From assembly GCA_037892935.1 (NCBI GenBank), contig JAYXKI010000001.1, positions 3,720,001 to 3,784,000 on the forward strand: a stretch of 64,000 bases of DNA. Direction: 5' to 3'. The stretch's first letter is position 1, and each line of letters begins with the position of its first letter. Positions 1 through 13,821 of this stretch are shown in pieces. This stretch comes from Phlebopus portentosus (lineage: Eukaryota; Basidiomycota; Agaricomycetes; Boletales; Boletinellaceae). Both the position numbers and the translations under genes were made by a program. The notes under the pieces were generated by a model. It made no database searches. It was given only the letters and a program-made list of their open reading frames with translations, and was not told where the DNA came from.

Positions 1-324
1 GACTTCTCACGAGTACCCAATAGGAACCAGTGTTTACAAGTCTAGTGTGTAAAAATGGAGACAAACTGGTGAGTATCTTCTTTTCGGACGCTGAATAGCA
101 TGGCTTTCAAGAGTTATTTTATTTTATTTTATCGAGGGATTTCTTTCTATTTCTTTGTTAGTTTGAGTAAGCGTCCACGTTGGCTGTCCTAGTCCAAATT
201 CGGATGTGATGCGCTTCATTGCACCACGTTCTTCCTTGGTCCTTCGTCACGACTGGTCACGACCGTTATGATCAGAGTAATTCTCGTATCTACTTGACTC
301 GATATACTCTTAGATCTACTTCAG
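1..324. other. Left edge / upstream of ABC gene
   Basis: No gene is assigned. An ATG at 55 followed at once by a good donor (gtgagt at 69) could be a tiny first coding exon of the ABC transporter that starts downstream. Splicing from 68 to an acceptor near 334 keeps the frame, but I cannot confirm it. There is also an AT-rich TTTTA tract around 113-131. Confidence 0.3.
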
Positions 325-2999
325 ATGCGGAGAAGGCGACAATGGACGTCTTCAAAGGGCACATTCAACCCGGACGACGAGCAGCGTGTCAAACACACCA
401 AAATTGGTGTATGGGACCTCTATGAGGAAATCACACCAGAGCTCAAAAATGTTCCGGGAGGTGCAAAGCTAGAGCAACTCAACGAAATGAAGCAGAGCAT
501 CCCATATATATGGCGCATGCTACAAGACCTTAGTGGCCTCAAGAATTGTTGGCTTGCGTTGGCATTGTACGTCGCGTGCACCGTGGTTCTTTCTCTGCTT
601 CCAGCCGTTGCTTTATGGTACTCGGGTCAAATGCTCCGGATTGTTAGTCAAATCCACTATATATCCTGCTGTTTCTGATAAATTGCCAGGTAGAGTCCGC
701 CGTAGAGACTCGAACAGTTGATACAACCGTCTTGACACGGGTCGCTGTTGGTCGGATGACTGTCGCGGTAGTGAAGCGGCTCCTGAATCACGTCAAAAGC
801 CGGACAATGACACTTCTTGACCAGCGCATCAAAGCACACTATTCGGGGCATATCTTTGAAGCCTATGCACGTCTTGATCTTCCGACATTTGAGGATCCCA
901 TCGTTCGACGTCAGCTCGAGGCAGCTGAGGGTGGACGTAGCTCCGTTGCTTGGGACACCGTGCAGATGCTTGCGAATACGTTCTCTCATGTCATTCAGCT
1001 GGTATCGCAAGTGTCTGTTTTGCTAAGCGTTCTACGCGGTCAGCGAGATGGTACTCTAATAGCCCTATTGAGCTTCATTTCGCCTGTGTTCCAATGGATG
1101 CGTTTCCAGCAGTTCGTTTCGCATGGGGGTATGCTTCTGTCCCTATAGACATTCCTCAACTAGCTAATTCGGACCCCAGTTTGGGCTGCTACTTGTCGAA
1201 ACAACAGTTACATGAGGCTTCAAGGACTGAAGCGTATGGTCACTAGTCCTATACACCGCAAAGAAATTGTTGCTGGAAATTTATTTCAGCGACTATTAAA
1301 TGGTGCGTAATTGATCCTGAAATACACCTAATACTGATGCTGTTGCACAAGAATTCTATGTAGCTCAAGAGGCAGTCGGAGATGATGGAGGAGATTTCCA
1401 TGAACTACGCCGAAAGTATTATTTACGTGATCGCCTCACGTCACTTTCTCTTCTCTCAGATCCACTCAAAGAGATACCTCAAGTGAGTCCTTGCAGTCCT
1501 GTCTTTTTTTCTCCTGGCCGATGCTATTTGCAGATTGTTTTTGCCTTGCGCGCTGTTCAATACCCCGCATCAATACCCATCACACTAGCATCGCTAAATC
1601 TCATCCAGTCGACCGTCTCATCCTTCTCTCACTCTCTGCTCCAATTCTTCGACCAATTTGGCTCCGTAGCAGTTCACCTCGACTCAATTCGCAAGTTGTA
1701 TGAAATTAAGAATATTCGATTGAAGGTCCAGGACGGCAGGGAAACATATCCGGAAAACGAGCAAGACTTGAGATCGGGGATTTCTGTTGAATTTAGGTAA
1801 GCGAACATTGCAAAGGATTAGCTGTTTGTCCGTTCCTAATTGCTTGTGATAGACGCGTTTCCTTTAAATATCCTGGAAGCGATGCATACGCTTTGAGTGA
1901 AGTTTCCTTCAAAATCGAGCGAGGACAGCTTTGTGTAAGGATCACTTATCCGACTTGTCACTTTTCCTTCCTGACGTATTGATAGGTCATAGTCGGAGTA
2001 AATGGCAGCGGAAAGAGTACGATTTTGAAGTTACTCACTCGATTGTACGATCCAACCGAGGGCAAGATCCTGATCGATGGTCGAGATATCAAAGCCTTGA
2101 AGCTGAAAGACCTCAGACACGCTGTTGCAGTGCTGTTCCAGGACTACTCGCATTTCCCACTATCAGTGAGACCTTCGCCACCTTCCAGCATTAACATATT
2201 TTTTTGACTTGCAGGAAGATAAAGGAAAACATCGGCCTGGGAGATCCTTATGCCCCTTATGACGACGAAAGAATCGAACGTGCAGCCGAAGCAGGCGGTG
2301 CATACGACTTTGTCAAGAAACTACCAGACGGCTTTGACGAGTATCTTGACAGACCAGTGTCCGATTATTACTCTTCATTGCCAGAAGGCACAACTTCGCT
2401 GTTTGGCCGTTCCGTAGATCATAGCAGAGTCCGAAGGATGGGGAACATGAGTGTTGCAGAGTCGAGTCAGCTGAGTGGCGGGCAGATGCAGAGGCTCGCC
2501 GTGTAAGTTCTTTTGTATTAGCACGTTTGATACTGCGAGTGTTGTCCATTTATGTTCTTTTTTTAGTTCAAGAACATTCATGCGGTCCGTAGCAGACGAT
2601 TCTGGTGTCGGATTGCTTTTGTTTGACGAGCCGAGGTGGGAGCATTGATTTGGTCCGATTGGACTGGCAACTAATACATTGATCCACTGTGAAGTGCGTC
2701 TCTCGATCCCCAAGCTGAACACGGTAGGTGTAAATTCAAAACGGATGATAGGGCAATACTAATGTATCAGTATAGATCTATTTGAACGTTTACGAGCCCT
2801 TCGAGGAAATAAAACGATGATCTTCTCGTCTCATCGATTTGGCAGCTTGACACGATACGCGGATGTAATTCTGTACGTTGCTTGCTTGATTGCCTCTACC
2901 CCTTCTACTGTACTTAGGACTGTGTCCCTTTGTAGGTACATGCGAGACTCAGTAGTGGATGAGATCGGAACACATGAAGTCTCTCTTGAGGAAGGGTAG
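325..2999 (+). CDS. ABC half-transporter (ABCB-like), C-terminal frameshift
   Basis: Membrane ABC exporter half-molecule of unknown substrate. It is encoded in about ten exons. The N-terminal region has hydrophobic segments (for example around 541-650), then a long helical region rich in Lys/Arg/Glu, then one complete nucleotide-binding domain. The Walker A motif is GVNGSGKST near 1998-2024. The signature LSGGQMQR is near 2470-2493. Walker B (LLLFDEPS) is split by an intron at 2636-2694. The H-loop (IFSSHRFG) is near 2818-2841. The best ATG visible is at 325, but the true start may lie in an upstream exon. The frame closes at 2997-2999, yet the usual family tail (YANVYNLQARAF-like) continues in the next frame from 3001 to a stop at 3046-3048. 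One base at GGG 2994-2996 therefore appears to be extra. The gene ends tail-to-tail with the helicase gene, 117 bp apart. The ABC family call is firm; subfamily and substrate are inference. Confidence 0.85.
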
Positions 3000-3164
3000 A
3001 GGATACGCAAATGTGTACAACCTCCAGGCCAGAGCATTTCTATCATGACTTTATACGGGTGACGATTCAACCCGTGCTTACACACGTCTCAGGATACATG
3101 CAATACTAGTCGAACAGGAAACGAGCATAGACACATAAATAGACATAAGCAATCTACTGCATAT

Positions 3165-6100
3165 CTAGTACTCATCATCTACGTTGAGCGACGGTTTCGT
3201 CCTTTTCTCTGGCTGGGTTGGCATTTTCTTCAGAATGATTTCTTCTACTTCTCGACCTATATTCCGTTCGGCTCGCCCGACCTTAGCCGACACCAGAAAG
3301 GAGGCAATTTCTCGCACTACGTTCTGCAAGTCTCCCAGAGTGCGCTTTATGTGCCACTCCGACCTTGCCTTGATGTTCTCTTTAAGCTGTTCGAGACGCT
3401 TTCGATCCGCACTGGCAATACATTGAGAATGAGTCTCTCCCTTTCCTTAGAAGTGGCTACTGCTACGTACCTAGCTTGATTGAGCTGTTCAAGAAGCTTC
3501 TCGTAATTGTCGTAGTTGATTTGCACATCCGATGACCTTGATGCAAGTTGCTTGTTGGCGTTGCTCTTGTTTGACTGGAGCTGCATCTGAAGGGCGTCCA
3601 AACAGACGAGGAGATCTGGGACGACACCAAGAAAGACGACGCGATGATGATGGCTTGGCCATTGCTTGCCTCTCTCCAAATCCACTTTCAAGCAATCTTT
3701 ATGGTACCTGGCCCGTCTCCCACACAAACCGGGACTCTCTAACTCTCTTCGCCGGGCACGCACAGCTCTATACCACCGTTGAATGATACGAACTTCCTTC
3801 CGATATCGCAGAGTCCTGAAGAATCTTACGATGACGCGACCCGCGGCTTTTTCTTCGTTTGTAAGACTGTTCACAACCGGAGGCGCGGGCAGTTCGGTTG
3901 ACACCTCCGCTTCTGCTGGCTGAGACAGAAAGTCATCATGATTGTCTTGTTCACGATGATCTTTCGTAGCTTCGTCCTCATCGTCATTAGCGAGCGATGT
4001 CTCAGCATCTGCTTGCGCAGCCTGAGATGCGTCATTGGGTACAGGCGGGTTGCTTGAGGGCACGGCTCGAGGCACAAATACTGGACCGTCTGCCGATAGC
4101 TTGGAGAGCCTTTCCTTGCGAATCGTAGAAACCAAGGAAACGAGAGTATCCCTGTCCTTGAAATAAAGCTTGCGAATCTTCACATCACTTGCCAAAGACA
4201 TAGGCTGGCGTCCTATTTGGACAAGGTGTATCATCTCATCGAGATTCGAAGGTGGAACCGAGCGTTCTGCTGCACGGCGAACTCCTAGCCAGCTGTTGCT
4301 CCAAAGGTAACTGTGATCTCAAATTTAGACAGCGACCCGACTGTCCCCCACGAGAATACAGCACTCACGGCTTCAATAGATTATGCGGTGGATTGCTGCT
4401 AGCAGCTCGAAGACGGACAACAATATTGACAATGAGGTCTCGAAGATCTCTAGTGGTGTTGTAACCAACTAATTGCCATGAACATCGGAACCAGATTCAT
4501 GAAATGTCCGAAGGACATACCCAAGCTTATTGCTCGACAACTGTATTGAATTTTCAGTAGCTTTTTCCTATTTGCAAATGATTTGGACGTACATCCTTTG
4601 GATAGCTAGGCATCTCACGATATATGCAGAGGCATACAAATGTGATCCGTTTTCTACAGATTGTTCAAATCAACGCAGAAGACTTTCATGAGCAATACTT
4701 ACCATGTTCAATGCTATCCAGCAAGTGAAGGGCTAGGTGAGCGGAACACTCAACTAAATCCCATGCTGCCGCTTCAGCATTGTAAACCTGGTCGAACTTC
4801 AGCCTCGATATTAAATGCGAGATCCAAGATTTAGGAAGGAGGCAATCATGAAAGTTGTCTTTCATTTTCCACAAAAGCACGCTTGACGCGGAGAGCAGTT
4901 CAACGAGTCTGCACAGGTTTTCGACATGTATCTTTAGCCTATAGCGGATAACGTGCCTTGTGACGGGATATTAGATATGCAACCTTATGTCTCATTTACT
5001 GACTTACCGCATAAACATGGATCCCGATTTGATGAGGTCCGTATTGATTAGGTCAAGGCACTTGAGAAGATCTTGAATTCGCGATTGTTCGAAAGCTTGA
5101 CCATTCATCGAAATTAAACCTTCCCCGGTGCAAAAGCGTGCACGATAGAGTATTCTTCTAGCTCTAGGTCCGTCATGCAAAAAGGCGAGTGTCGCGATCT
5201 CCATGACTGCATCCAGGAACCACCGAGAAGATGCATAGTTGGGATCAATATTATATGCGCGATTCTCTATCCAGACTGCTAACGCATTCATTCCTCTGTT
5301 GAATTCGGGAATTTGGTCAGCCAAAAGATTTGTTGCACTCCCTAATGCCATGATAGGTGGATTCAGGGCGCCGAATAGAGAAGAAAGCCATTCGCTGAAG
5401 AGAATATAAGTAAATATGAGTGACCAATGGAGGAAACACTCACCGTTGAAGTCTCTTTCGGTCCGAGTCTTTCAGAGTGACACCGGCTACTTGTAGAAAA
5501 ACAATTTGGAGTAATTGGAATCGTAGTCGCAGATTAAACCAGCCCATATCTACTGATCTAAGATCGATGTGTCGCCGGCGACAGTCAATCGAACTGCATT
5601 TGCCTTGCAACACGGCAGTAAGACATAACTCTTTGAAGAATTTGTTCCGTAGACTTCCCGAGATTTTGACCTGAGATTGGACCACATTGGACAGTCTCGC
5701 CATGATAGAATTCTTGATAACTGTGGAAAGCTCGCTGTCATTTACGATTATACCAGCTTCGGAGGTCCTTAATATGCCCGACCAGCTTTCGTTCGAGTGC
5801 AAGTAGGACGTCGAGAAGGACCCATTCAGCAATATGAACTCGTGTTCAGATTGCTTCCGGAATCCGAATAGTCTCTGGATCCTAGGGTTTGACGTAGAAA
5901 TGGGATGGTTCCACGCGTCTCGCAAAATATCCGCGTAAGCTAAACAAGCTTCCAGGTATTGGACTGCTTCAAGTTCTTGCATGTCATTCGCATCATAGTC
6001 GAGTGTCAGCAGAAAATCAAGAATAAGAAGAGCTGCTTGCGGATTGTTGCGACATCGAAATTTCTTGTACGTGTTGAGCAAGTATCCTTTTTCACATCTA

Positions 6101-9100
6101 CTGATCGCATCAAACATATCCACCTAGTGTCTCACGCTTGAGAATCTCAGCTTAGGTTTTATTGCAAGACACTCACTTCAGCGATGACCTCTTCTGAAAG
6201 TTTTGTTCTGTCAATTTCCTGAACGAGTTGAAGTGGGTTTCTAGATCCAACGTCCTGCTGCCGGACGCCACCGCCGAATGGATATCGATTCCATAGGCCC
6301 GTTAATAGGTAGTCCACAGCGCGTCGCAATGAATCATGACTTTGGGTGTCTTCTAGAAGAAGTCGAACAGCTTTCTCCGACTGTCCTTCCGTGAAAAGTA
6401 GATCTGCGGCTTCATGTATTCTTCCGAACTTTTCCAAGACCATGGCTCGAGCAACATCTAGGCCAAAGTCTTCCAAAAACTCCAGTGCATTTTCGTGAGA
6501 ATCAAATGTCTCTACTGCTTTACTATTTACCGGAGTCAACGAAACATCAATCCAATGAACGAGTAAACTCACTCAAGCCTTTCGACGTGGATATAATGGA
6601 GTCGTGAAGATCCGATTATCGTCTCAGTGGTATTTGGATCAACGAATTCGTCGTTTTGATGACTCTAATGGCGTCATCAAACTTGATAGCTTTCGCATAG
6701 CACTTCGCAGCAATCGTATACTCTCCAGCTTTTTCGTAGAACAGAGCTGCTTGGTAGATGTCGTTAGCGTCCGCGAAACATTCTGCTGCATTACGAAAGT
6801 ATGCCCTCTGAATACGTTGGTTGGGAGAATTTTCCCCGCAACTCCGGAACGCGTAAGCTGCCTTATTGAATGCATCGATACGCGCTTCTTGAGTTCTACT
6901 TCGCGGGATATTTCTCGCTTCATGCCTTAAATCATAGGCCTCGGCGATCTTGCTCTCAAAAACGAGCTTAGCTCGCTTGAAGCAGCGGATTGCCTCGCGA
7001 TATTGCATCTTCTTGAAAAATTCTTTTCCTTGTTCAGCCCACTCCGCTTCTGTGGAAGCCGCTGTAATAATATCCGTCAGAATGGCCACGAAGAATAACA
7101 TTGTTATCTTACCTGCAAGTTTAGGAGCTCGTTCCGAATCCCACAATTCGACTTTATCCTTCTGACGAAGTAGGAACTACACCGTACGTAAGTTTCGAAT
7201 CTCATTAAGAGAACAGCAACCTTCGCTTACCTTCATGGGCTCCCCTTATCAGAGCGGTCGATGATCCATAAATTCTTTCGAGCCCTTGTGATGGCGACAT
7301 ACAGAAACTTCAACTGGGGTAGAGGCCTTCTGGTAAGAATAGTACAGAGCGGAAGAATCGCTGAAATACCTCGGTGCATATTCCAGCATGTCGAAGATCG
7401 TCAAATCGTGGTACTGCTATGCTGCTTTCTTCATCTATCGCCAGGAAATTCAAGATGACCCTCCATTGCGACGCGACACAAGACGAATCTTCAAAGAAGT
7501 TGTAGAGTAACACCTGGATTGATGAATTAGAGAGTCACTGAAAACCTTCGGAACCGTCCCCTTACGTCATCAAACTCAAGGCCCTTGCTCTCGTAAAGAG
7601 TCCTGCCGACCCATTGAGATCAAGAAATCGCATTCAGCATCTTACTCACAAACATTCCCTATTTCGCCGACCTGACACGAAGTTCATCTTTTACACGATT
7701 GTTTCGAACCAAGATACCTGAGAAATGGAGGAGACGAGAAACATCTTCCAGCGAAACCAGTATACTCAAATGGAAGCGTCTTACATTGTCTGGCTCCGAA
7801 CTCGATCGAACTTCCGCTGAAGGAACATTCTTAGAAACATTTCATCTCCCTGAATGGAGATTGACGACTCACTCTTCTCCTGACAGGAACTGTTGTAGAG
7901 CTCCACTTGGTCTTTCCGACCCGTGAAAAACACGGGCTTTAATCCATCGACAACGCCTTTCTCCCTTTGAAGAGCATCAATGGAATGAGGCCAGAAATGA
8001 GTTATGAGCTCGATAATAAGAGACGCGCAATTGACAATGCCGCCATGGCTGCGATAGTTTGTCGTCAATTGAAAAAAGGCCGGTTGCACAACGACCTTCT
8101 CGGAAGCCAATGGATACAATTGCCGCTGTACACGCTGTCAGTGATTGTCATCCGACACATCCGTAGCTCTGGACAAACCTCGTAATCGTACAACGACGCT
8201 TTCAGATCATTGAATCTGAAGGAACTTCCGATCGATATAGTCTGGGCCGTATCTCCAGCCCAAAACAATCCATGGGGGTTACGGCACAGGCGGCGCAAAA
8301 CTGCGGGTCCAAAATCAGTGAGACATAGTTTGTAGTAAAATGGACCCTTACAGAACGCATCGATGATCAGATTATCTTGCGCCTCGTCCACGTAACTGAA
8401 AGAACAGTTCAGTGATGGGAGTGAAACGCATTGTTCTACGTACAGGTAATCGACAGACAAGTCGTAGCCTTCCTTGATTTTTCGGATAATTGCATGTGAA
8501 CTAGAGAATTCATTTGGATTGGCTGAAAGGCACTCAGTCGAATGCAACGCACCGGTCCGCGGTGTCATAGTCCCGGTATTGCTTCTTGAGTGCCAGATAC
8601 CTTTCAAACAACCGATAAATTCTATCACGGTCGTTGGCAAATGTCGACCGCGTCCGTTTGCTGAGATCGAGATATGTCTCTCGGCTTAAGTAACCATCTG
8701 GCGCTTCAAGGGATTCCTGCGAGCCCTTTATTATTCCTAAAATGCAGAGTCAGAGGCAATCAACTGGCAACATCAGATTCTTCAGGTGCCTACCGATGAA
8801 CTCGCTAAAGACAAGCGCTGGGTCTATTGAAATGGATAATTTGTTAGTGTTTTCATTGACATGGTCGAGCAACGCACCCAAACGTTTGGCGAGATCTTCC
8901 GGAAAACGAGGCCAATACTCATTGCAAAAGCGCTCGAAGTCTACAAAGGAGCCTTGCATCTCCTCATCATCCTGCATGTCTCCGTCCACACCCGCATTCC
9001 CGATGCCGTAACGTCTAAATACGCGCCTGTCCGTTGCAACCTTCGGTCGGTCGAAGGAGATGCCTAAATCTGCCGCCACAAGTTTGCACAGCTTTACCAT

Positions 9101-11667
9101 CCCATGTCAGCCATCTTAATTCGCTGCCAAAAGTATTTAAAGTACTTAAACTTGCCTTATCATAGGTCAGAAACAACGGAAAATGCTGATCCTGAAGTTC
9201 GCTGAATCGTTTCGGCAGATTATCTCTCCAGTCATCGTCATCATCTGTGGCGACTAGCCCCTCGGGCTCGGCTTGTGATTGGGCATTTTTGAGGGAGCTG
9301 GATTCACCGGATGCCGCCGAAAGGAAATCAGCGAATTTCGCGTAAAATTCTTTCACCTTGTCCGCCAGGACACGAGACTGGGTCACAAAGAGTTGACGCG
9401 GTTTTGCATCCAGTTCGCTAGAATGTGCTTGTGCACTCCTCTCAATACCAAAGATCTTGAATGTCATTGTGGTCGTTTTTCTGATAAATAGATGAGCTCG
9501 TGAAATGACGGAGGAGAATTGCGTAATACCCAGTGCCGCTTCGCCCGAGGACGTAACAAGACGAAGGATGCTCAATGACTTCCCGTTCATATGGCCTGGA
9601 TGAAAGTATCAGCTACAATCAAGCAAACCATGCCAGGGTGCTCACGATACGGAGAAGACTGCCGATGAATCCTTGTCATGCAGGATGCCTATACGGATTG
9701 GGAAGCATAGCAATAAAAGAAAAACATAAGCTTACAGTTGAGCAATTCCTTTGCGGTGGAATCAGGTGAGAATTCAAAGAAGGAGACATGTCAGACGGAC
9801 CTTTGAGAATGCCGAATACTTTTCTAGTCTATATAGAAAAAGTCGGTAATAACACCATCGAAAGACGCATGACAGACTTACACCAGCCATTGATGAACCT
9901 GTCACGGATTCAGAACAGAAATTTTAAGAATAACAAACACCCTCATACCAGTTCCTGATCGTTGGCATCAACGAAGCTATTCGTGGAGTCTGCAAGGGAA
10001 TCCACCGTCGAGACATCCGGCCAAGACTGAGGGAGATAAACATTATCTCCAATAGTCTGAGGTTTCTTTCGATACTCTATTCTGCAATCATGGTAAGGGC
10101 TAATTGGAGCGCGTTGCATGTATGTATCGAAGCAAACCTTCTGCGATACTCGGATCCTTTCGTTTCCAGTTGAGCACTCAGCGACGCCCACATACGGTTG
10201 TCCATCTGCGCGTGCGTGAAAATTCCATATACACGAATACCTTGGGATTCACACTTGGAATTTGTCATCAGTCGAGGGAAAAAGAGCGTTGTGAAAATCT
10301 GAAATCATACATTACGCTCGAAATCCGAGACAATGTCGATCTGATACTAGAAAGCTCATTTCAGCCTCATGTGCTTCGGGAATTCGAATAGCAGCTTACA
10401 AGGAGACGCAGGTCTCCGGTCAGCTTCGCCTCGAAAATCGGAACGCCTTTATCGTGTCCTTTCAGCCTCTTCTGATTGTCATCAGAGAAAAAGCCGGTCG
10501 AAAGCTCCCTATACAGTGCATCAGAACAGAGTAAAGCTGGGTGTATTTACGACGTTTACGAACTTGATTTTCTTTAGTATCACTTTGAAGACTTTCTTAT
10601 CCCGACGAAGATTTCGCATGTCCTTAATGGCTGTTGTCGACATGAAAATTCGCCACTCTCCTAAACCTTCGGCACTTTCGAAGAATAAAGAGGCCTTGAC
10701 CGGTTGCACGCGAGGATAAGCGGACGACATGCTAGGGACAGATTGTCCTTCTGTTATGGTCCCGCCTTCAGTTGCGGCAGACTTGGTAGGGTCTGGTGAG
10801 GATATAGCGTCTTCCGACGGGATACACTGCTCCTGGATGGCCTCAGAAAGCACCGGATTTCTCAGAAGATCGATGAAGCGCTAAACAATTGAACACAGTC
10901 AGCGCTATCATTGCTGCATCACAAACCGACTTACATTGAGGAGCTCTTTCTCTTTCTCGAAAAGCCTCAGAGTTAGCTCTTGCGCTTCTTCCTGTGAAGA
11001 TGGGACGGACTCGTTCAAAGCACGGAACGGTTTTTCATCAATATTCAAAGTATCTTTGCGCCGTCTCGCTTGCTGTCTGGCATGCTTCTGAGAAACTGAC
11101 ATTTTCCTCTTCGTTATCTTTGGAGAGGTTTCGCCATCCTGATGTACGGCTACATGTTCTTGACGAAGAAGACCTGAATCGCCAAGAATAGCGATGACTT
11201 GCTGAGCCGATTGAATGAACTGGAAGTCTTCAGTCAAAGAGGGAGGCGGCGGATGGTCCGGCGGATATGGCAGGAAGGTGATGAGTCCTGCTAGCCTGTT
11301 GAGAGCAACAAAACTTGCTGAAGATGTGCCGGGGGCGGCGAGATCGAATCCAGTCGATAGATCTTCGCGTAGAAGAAAGGCCGTTCCTTCGTCGGCGACT
11401 GCGAGCCCGGAATGAGCGGGAAAAAAGGTGACGGTTCAGAAGACAAGACTTACGGAAAAAGGTGAACTCGAAGAGCTTGCTTCTGCTTTCTGTTGTAAGC
11501 AGTGCGGAGAGTACGTCGGACGCGCCTCCGGAGAAGACGGTCGTTCTGAGGTATTCCAGAGCGCGGGAAAGACCCTCTTCGCCGTCGACGAGATCTCGCT
11601 CAAACGCATTAGCGTCGAATTTCAGAAAAGGTTTTTTGGACTTTTTGATAACGGGGGAACGAGACAT
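3165..11667 (-). CDS. Giant UvrD-like helicase with TPR-like repeats (TRANK1-like)
   Basis: Very large P-loop protein spread over about 8.5 kb and more than 20 exons, resembling TRANK1-type UvrD/superfamily 1 proteins common in Agaricomycetes. The start is ATG at 11667. Helicase motifs appear in order. Walker A (GRSGTGKTTT) is split by a 49-nt intron at 9481-9529. Motif II is DEAQDN near 8360-8390, and motif III is GDTAQTI near 8240. NYRSHGGIVN is near 8050-8080, TLYESKGLEF near 7580-7610, and motif VI FLYVAITRAR near 7280-7310. Downstream is a tandem helical TPR-like region (6616-7146, 6159-6572 and beyond), with an IQ-like basic stretch (IIQRWYRAVRARRR) near 3760. Family members are thought to act on nucleic acid, but the cellular role is unknown. 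At least one clear single-base frame break (7242-7245), and probably others at about 6652, 7660 and 7890, interrupt the second half. It may be a pseudogene or carry assembly errors. Confidence 0.8.
9481..9529 (-). other. 49-nt intron inside the helicase Walker A motif
   Basis: The donor gtatta and acceptor cag bracket 49 nt. Removing them joins GG|A so that the frame reads GRSGTGKTTT. Without splicing the P-loop is destroyed, so the intron is required for the family motif. It shows the ATP site is preserved despite the frame breaks elsewhere in the gene. Confidence 0.8.
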
Positions 11668-12587
11668 GATGGGGGTTTCGAGCTGGGGGTATAGCCGCTT
11701 TGCCGGGTGCTGAGTACCTTTTATCTATCATCTTATGGCTTCGGTCACCACGTCAGGTGCCAGTTTCGGAGCCCAGAAGCTTGCAATGCGGATGAAAACG
11801 CGGAGTTGGACATGTTAAATGGGCGCTTATTGTGCGTTTCTGGAGTGGTCATAGGGAAGAGACGCTAAAATTAGGTCTTTAAGCGCTCGTGGCGTGAACA
11901 CCAAACGTCACATTCCATTTTTGTTAATATCCACGTAAGGAGCAAGAAACCGAGATCAGAATTCATTCAAGAGAGATTCAGATAGATACCGTAATAAGAG
12001 AGCAGACGGAAAGCGTGTATTTTCCATACAAATAGAACAAATCAGACACAAGCGTCGCAAAAGGCTGGTACCGCACCAAGAGGTACTTCTCATGATGCCA
12101 AACCTAAGATCTTGAGCATATTCAAGCACGTTCCGAGGTTGTGAAGAGCTAGCATGAAGATAAGGATGCCGGCAGTGCCAACGGTGTCCGTATAGGTTCC
12201 TCGATGCCCTGAAGTATCATGACGGGAATTCCAATTCCACTGTCGGTGAGACAAGAGTCTACGACGCAGGCAAAACCTACGGGCGTCAACAAACACAAGA
12301 CCTTGTAAGTATCCTGAGTTTGAACAAAGGGAGTAAATCGCGCATTTCCCACGATTACAAAAGCATTAGAATTTGCTTACCTAAGTTATTATATATTTAT
12401 TGAGCTATTGCACGTGTCCAGTAACTCATACGTACATTACACCAATCCCTCTGCACTGCACGCGTTAACTTCACCGTCAACGATTTCTCCTCGTCGTGTA
12501 TATCCACGGCATTGCCGACGACTTTTCAAGACTAACAACAACGATACAACATCTTCTTTTGTTCTTAATAGTCTGGTATAATTTGTT
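11668..12587. other. Divergent intergenic region, helicase/SEC4
   Basis: This stretch lies between the helicase start (11667, -) and the SEC4 start (12588, +). Apart from the doubtful small reverse-strand gene at 12090-12345, I see no coding signal. Pyrimidine-rich sequence precedes the SEC4 ATG (about 12480-12570), consistent with a fungal promoter and leader. Confidence 0.4.
12090..12345 (-). CDS. Possible small membrane protein, two exons
   Basis: I do not recognise a family. An ATG at 12345 opens a short exon. Splicing with donor gtcttg and acceptor gtag (about 43 nt) keeps a single frame ending at the stop 12090-12092. The product is about 70 residues with one hydrophobic stretch near its C-terminus (TAGILIFMLALHNLG) preceded by a polar region containing HRGTYTDT. 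Support is only the open frame, the plausible splice and the membrane-like segment. It lies between the divergent helicase and SEC4 starts and could be fortuitous. Confidence 0.25.
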
Positions 12588-13594
<1,007 letters not shown>

Positions 13595-13821
13595 TATATT
13601 CATAACTCGCCGTTACTCGGCATTCATACTCCTCGTACATATATATCTTGTCGTTTTCTCCGTCTTCTCTTAACACTTCATTGCATTGACATGTTCCAGA
13701 CGCAACGCTATGCTTCGCCACATTTCTACTTGCGGGTACGTTTATTCAACCAGTACTACCTTAACGAAGGGATACGAAACAAGCAGAAAGTACAAGAACG
13801 GTAATCAACTTCTCAAGATTT

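Noticed and set aside
3410..3480. Apparent frameshift near the helicase C-terminus
   Set aside because: An intron with donor gtacgt and acceptor gccag joins LNQA to SADRKRLEQ in frame.
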